Source: Clostridia bacterium | Lineage (GTDB): Bacteria > Bacillota > Clostridia > Christensenellales > UBA1242 | Direction of reading: 5' to 3' | NCBI GenBank assembly: GCA_028702545.1 | Contig: JAQVOQ010000001.1 | Location: forward strand, 1 to 33,932 | DNA: 33,932 nucleotides | In this document: piece by piece, positions 32,801 through 33,932 of the stretch | How positions within the stretch are numbered: position 1 is the first letter of the stretch | How the letters are laid out: the number at the start of each line of letters is the position of its first letter | Translations under genes and position numbers: made by a program | The notes under the pieces: generated by a model | What the model saw: the letters and a program-made list of their open reading frames with translations, nothing else | Told to the model about the DNA's origin: nothing | The model's database searches: none

Positions 32801-33932
32801 AGTTCAGGAAACTGCTACAGTAATTTATTCTGTTATTGCGGTTATAAATAATTTAGAAAAAAATCTTAGTATATCAAATGTTAAATATAATTACAATGAT
32901 GCAGAAATTGACCAATACTTTACAATATATACTTATAAGATTGATAAAAATCCAGATAGAGATTTAACACTAGAAATTTTAGAAATATTAGGAACGGAAC
33001 AAACAGGAGTAACTACTGTTTATTATTTATACGGCGGTTTTTATAATAAGGTGTTTGCTGTAACTAAAATACCAACTAGTCAAAACTTTATATCAACAAG
33101 CCTAGAAATAAACGAATATTATAGAGGTAATTATTATTACAAAACAACCTCTAATCCAACTACTGTTAGTTGGGCAGATTATAATTTATACTTAGGAAAT
33201 TATATTTACGCAGATTATTATTTTAATTCAACCTATGTTGGCAAAATTTATGAACAGGGCATAACCCTAGAAGACGCTGGTATGTATTACTTTAAATTTA
33301 GTGACTTTGCAGGCAACACTCAACTATTTAGTGGCGAACAATTTTATGAGATTATATTATTAGATGAAGTATTATTCTCAGTAAACAATTTAGACCCAGT
33401 AGATAACATTATTTACAACGAGCCTGTGAGCATAAAAATTGAGCATTTAGACGAATATGATTATCGCAGCCTTAGTGTTTCAGCAACCTTAAATGGCAAT
33501 TCTATTACTCCACTAAAAGTTAATGATACTTACATCTTTACCGCATATGGCTTATATAATATTACTTTATCGGCAAGTGTTACATTAGACGACGAAGAGA
33601 CAAAATCAATTACTGCTTATTATAGCTTTATGCTTTTAAACAAAAATGAAGCGAAACTATCATTTGAATATTCTCCTCAAACGGGTTATGAAATTACAAA
33701 AATAATAAAAGATGGCGTTGACGTTACAAATAGTTTTAAAACGGAATACAATGCAAATACACTAACGAGATTATTCTTATCACCTACCGAAGGTGGCAAT
33801 GGTAATTATATAGTAACGGTATCAGCAAATTATTTAACATTAAAACCATCACAAGTATTTACTTATAATGTTTGGATTAATAACGAAACACCAATGATAT
33901 TAAGCAGTATAAAGCAAGGTGCTACTACCACT
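26802..33932 (+). CDS. giant secreted modular surface protein (partial, runs past window end)
   Basis: An unbroken frame of 2377 codons from ATG 26802 to the last base of the window; AAGGAG lies 11 bases upstream. The N-terminus is a signal peptide: basic residues, a hydrophobic core, and a likely cleavage after A-V-E-A at about residue 42. No cysteine-rich or catalytic motif was noticed; the protein is dominated by Y, N, T, S and I, typical of beta-sandwich surface proteins. Segments of the pattern Y-Y-x-F-x-x-x-D-x-A-G-N, the usual end strand of bacterial Ig-like domains, recur near residues 821, 1572, 1786 (as D-N-F-G-R), and 2162. Residues 433-492 hold four 15-residue calcium-loop-like repeats. 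It may be an adhesin or a substrate of the neighbouring machine. How it is anchored lies outside the window. Confidence 0.85.
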   Translation, partial: MRITIKNKGLIVLMFIVGMCTLIGGNIIFMNIGTNIAGAVEADNTVLTVQKVLRDVDQNDNDITNGYSYLASTEVGNYTHLNSIANDAFEMLNNNAADESLIAGTAVENVKVENILIKFADSYGNGLPWLTASAWLNGTPIDVGSAMIIETNGDKKFTHSLDLKTLATLEGQPIENLDGYYEYRFNYYYRDSYGATYGEYTKTIAFWLLDENKYVDTALQNNIIPKMYNTEKINRDKYDKKIEQNFFNYNNFNMTDTYDSGEVLLLPTLIYDASRYNISYTKQIYGVTNTITSSFKILGDTGQVTFYLNGATAPFKADYVNKTTVGGVDYFIYDGLNINDVADYNFTVKYTYRVSDTNFVIATTGSIYEPSTRGNNVLLSVFGYQSYYSKNNTEDAEFKYSDETTTIISDYTKDNQLYIENYDTTSYRSGELFTDANADGVYNPAEEFTDANSNGVYDFAEEYVDANGNGVYDPAEEFIDANGNGVYDTLALQINGTLASTNQAPVFLKSYGSLKYDSTFTSSRSFYYYYSSGTKTGIPQIIPYTNNTRFTQNGYYEVVVIYDFEKYQYINSTDDVTSGNKVAHMQVFAFKIANIPPTVNIKTDTNQTITSGKYTNAPYVTANWTDIGVFDVAPNARIWRQSFDGYNPYTQSSLFNGSYDNVNGQVYIKDSQIAISGHYILQIFYGPSTNTSIIYKFTIDQSAISGFSVLGTKESVDENDNIIPLKDTSLDLTNKTVINTPFTLNWNSKTSGAAITAKYSITSIAEKASYTPTLIEQNGQEWITNGYQTLNTFNNLTYYKTNTTGTDILNPNSVLKNASIYYFTLTDQAGNSLNYYVILDDSQAQILQDPEAVSKYNFVPTKTTITWGTHKAIEISPTSNLPASITTDNPLFDTYAGTLYLIVPIEVVKVYAAGLTDSDQLTVENSYDLSDIESNKIRTYTRNVNFSSSATFYTGLEPFIPAGNEDVTGENIYNTYVLDYSSTTPFTNSSYNNISMLDLKMNLDRSQGYAETYGTLKSTTDSNYNLLQLNRASNRQYLYFNYKNATDDYQIQSLTYSFYPLTFEGGSPNYPFSSTPSLIDIDILTGADLIEGELYRTEAINAIFSTQYQKEVTTPGMYTITRTYVGNISEEETGDTKVKTYSYYIDRYDIIEQVNELLIGENIKLILGKVSEGTPIVFDDFLIITTKETLLETNLLPVAIQIPQNKYSIYSESTGYSDGIGSFDLQVTVLRTFRNIYGTHETQTIATLGIANGLIVLPDLYKDGVYEVLIKDKTGYGTAIIGSNDFSFKFEIKNNKPTGAFYGTPHNNQDIQLINVTSTNETTLKFIWTDPADIYSAKIDKGNIEIKQQVKNSAAQTVIYKALNGAVTVNPYNLSIVQSNIGTLIGSEGLIARKRYSLEIFNPSSALSQIEAKYLVTIQYEGLESNYIYDANNFFNNTLSISIDRTSPEYNLNRLITADTYLTTEQKSIVKLSSSAINTENYAFAINSAFTFLRANIENPAQDTNLIYYRKYNKYLVGQENLQSLVPGDENYDNYQIEPIRPRFNTSNIAYQLFDYSVSTFGSRSGAINGEYYEIIEMDEAGNFTVYTIQYFSFGPSIEGKILFDIEEDVENPEFESFTRSNTYQDKIDALDLNIDSVISSDLWYILKVKNKETNSTTTLTHTPNTNEVAYIANLNALISHTAQSRITGASYEFTLLNRINKNIIFTYNAQGNTLSPTFVDNENSFIITLPVDTASTRIESFLVYKSLNGIFEPTSEYQIYYDMNGLAVNATGISGASYEFEAGEYYFYFVDNFGRDYPVPKIFGLEDIAEVYYLGTTALIGDVLYTANDVKVLYQTQLYSVEITKNGVEYLVPNEYITLNQQTGLEEIWLKNIASVYGLDDDYIITITSTTGNAVDYPFTIYTKTPEVDLTDSLDNSLNHIYLINQLGFSTTKPVYIAYENTPIFAYTTRLELATLDADNNPTTQIYNTINPEFAYALPGSYTLTFSNLLGTTIYYNWSVQETATVIYSVIAVINNLEKNLSISNVKYNYNDAEIDQYFTIYTYKIDKNPDRDLTLEILEILGTEQTGVTTVYYLYGGFYNKVFAVTKIPTSQNFISTSLEINEYYRGNYYYKTTSNPTTVSWADYNLYLGNYIYADYYFNSTYVGKIYEQGITLEDAGMYYFKFSDFAGNTQLFSGEQFYEIILLDEVLFSVNNLDPVDNIIYNEPVSIKIEHLDEYDYRSLSVSATLNGNSITPLKVNDTYIFTAYGLYNITLSASVTLDDEETKSITAYYSFMLLNKNEAKLSFEYSPQTGYEITKIIKDGVDVTNSFKTEYNANTLTRLFLSPTEGGNGNYIVTVSANYLTLKPSQVFTYNVWINNETPMILSSIKQGATTT
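28098..28277 (+). repeat. four 45-bp repeats coding calcium-loop-like units
   Basis: Four consecutive 45-base units (28098, 28143, 28188, 28233) each code for 15 residues of the form [FY]-x-D-A-N-x-[ND]-G-V-Y-[ND]-x-x-E-E, the last unit diverging after its Asp-Thr. The acidic positions 3, 5, 7 and 11 and the glycine match the EF-hand/dockerin calcium loop spacing D-x-N-x-[ND]-G. Confidence 0.9.

Noticed and set aside
14523..33932. Integrase, relaxase, tRNA attachment site or direct repeats marking a mobile element
   Set aside because: None could be seen within the window on either strand, so no element boundaries are annotated.

Overview
This is an AT-rich window (very roughly 28-30 % GC by eye) from what looks like a single-membrane, low-GC Bacillota chromosome, plausibly an uncultured gut Clostridia or Bacilli lineage. 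The reasoning is: DivIVA-like protein, Lgt, an acpS-antitoxin-mazF neighbourhood like that of Bacillus, strong AGGAGG-type ribosome binding sites, TTGACA/TATAAT promoters and many U-tailed hairpin terminators. TGG encodes Trp and TGA is used as a stop, so the code is standard. The exact taxon is inference.

Layout. 1-84: tail of a possible GC-rich reading frame that does not match the rest. 108-2206: small membrane protein, then lgt followed by a DivIVA-like gene (one operon). 2379-3335: basic membrane-anchored protein of unknown function with its own strong promoter and terminator. 3457-4046: MazF toxin with an unusual upstream partner. 4142-7552: operon tyrS, yigZ, an rsmC-like methyltransferase, recX, acpS. 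7641-12547: degV/fakB-like, a TM2 protein with mnmA, gap, and an M29 aminopeptidase. 12622-14484: a degenerate glycosyltransferase-like protein divergent from class II fba.

14523-33932 (window end): a type IV secretion-like locus. On the minus strand it has a VirB2-like small membrane protein, a large lipoprotein, a VirB6/TrbL-like channel protein with a long soluble tail, a VirB4 ATPase with fused N-terminal membrane helices, and a 633-aa plus an 82-aa unknown. On the plus strand it has a VirD4/TraG coupling ATPase, followed by the start of a giant secreted protein (at least 2377 residues, still open at the window end). No relaxase, integrase, VirB1-type hydrolase, VirB8 protein or attachment site is visible, and core metabolic genes lie directly next to it. 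The locus may therefore be a resident secretion or surface-assembly system rather than an ordinary conjugative element; this is inference.

Links inside the locus: the lipoprotein and the giant secreted protein both carry a block of EF-hand/dockerin-like acidic repeats with about 15-residue spacing. The distant 318-aa protein and the 633-aa protein share a short sequence module and near-identical promoter geometry. These links suggest one system containing a secretion machine, calcium-responsive surface proteins and accessory proteins. Promoters and terminators are predictions by eye; no database search was possible.
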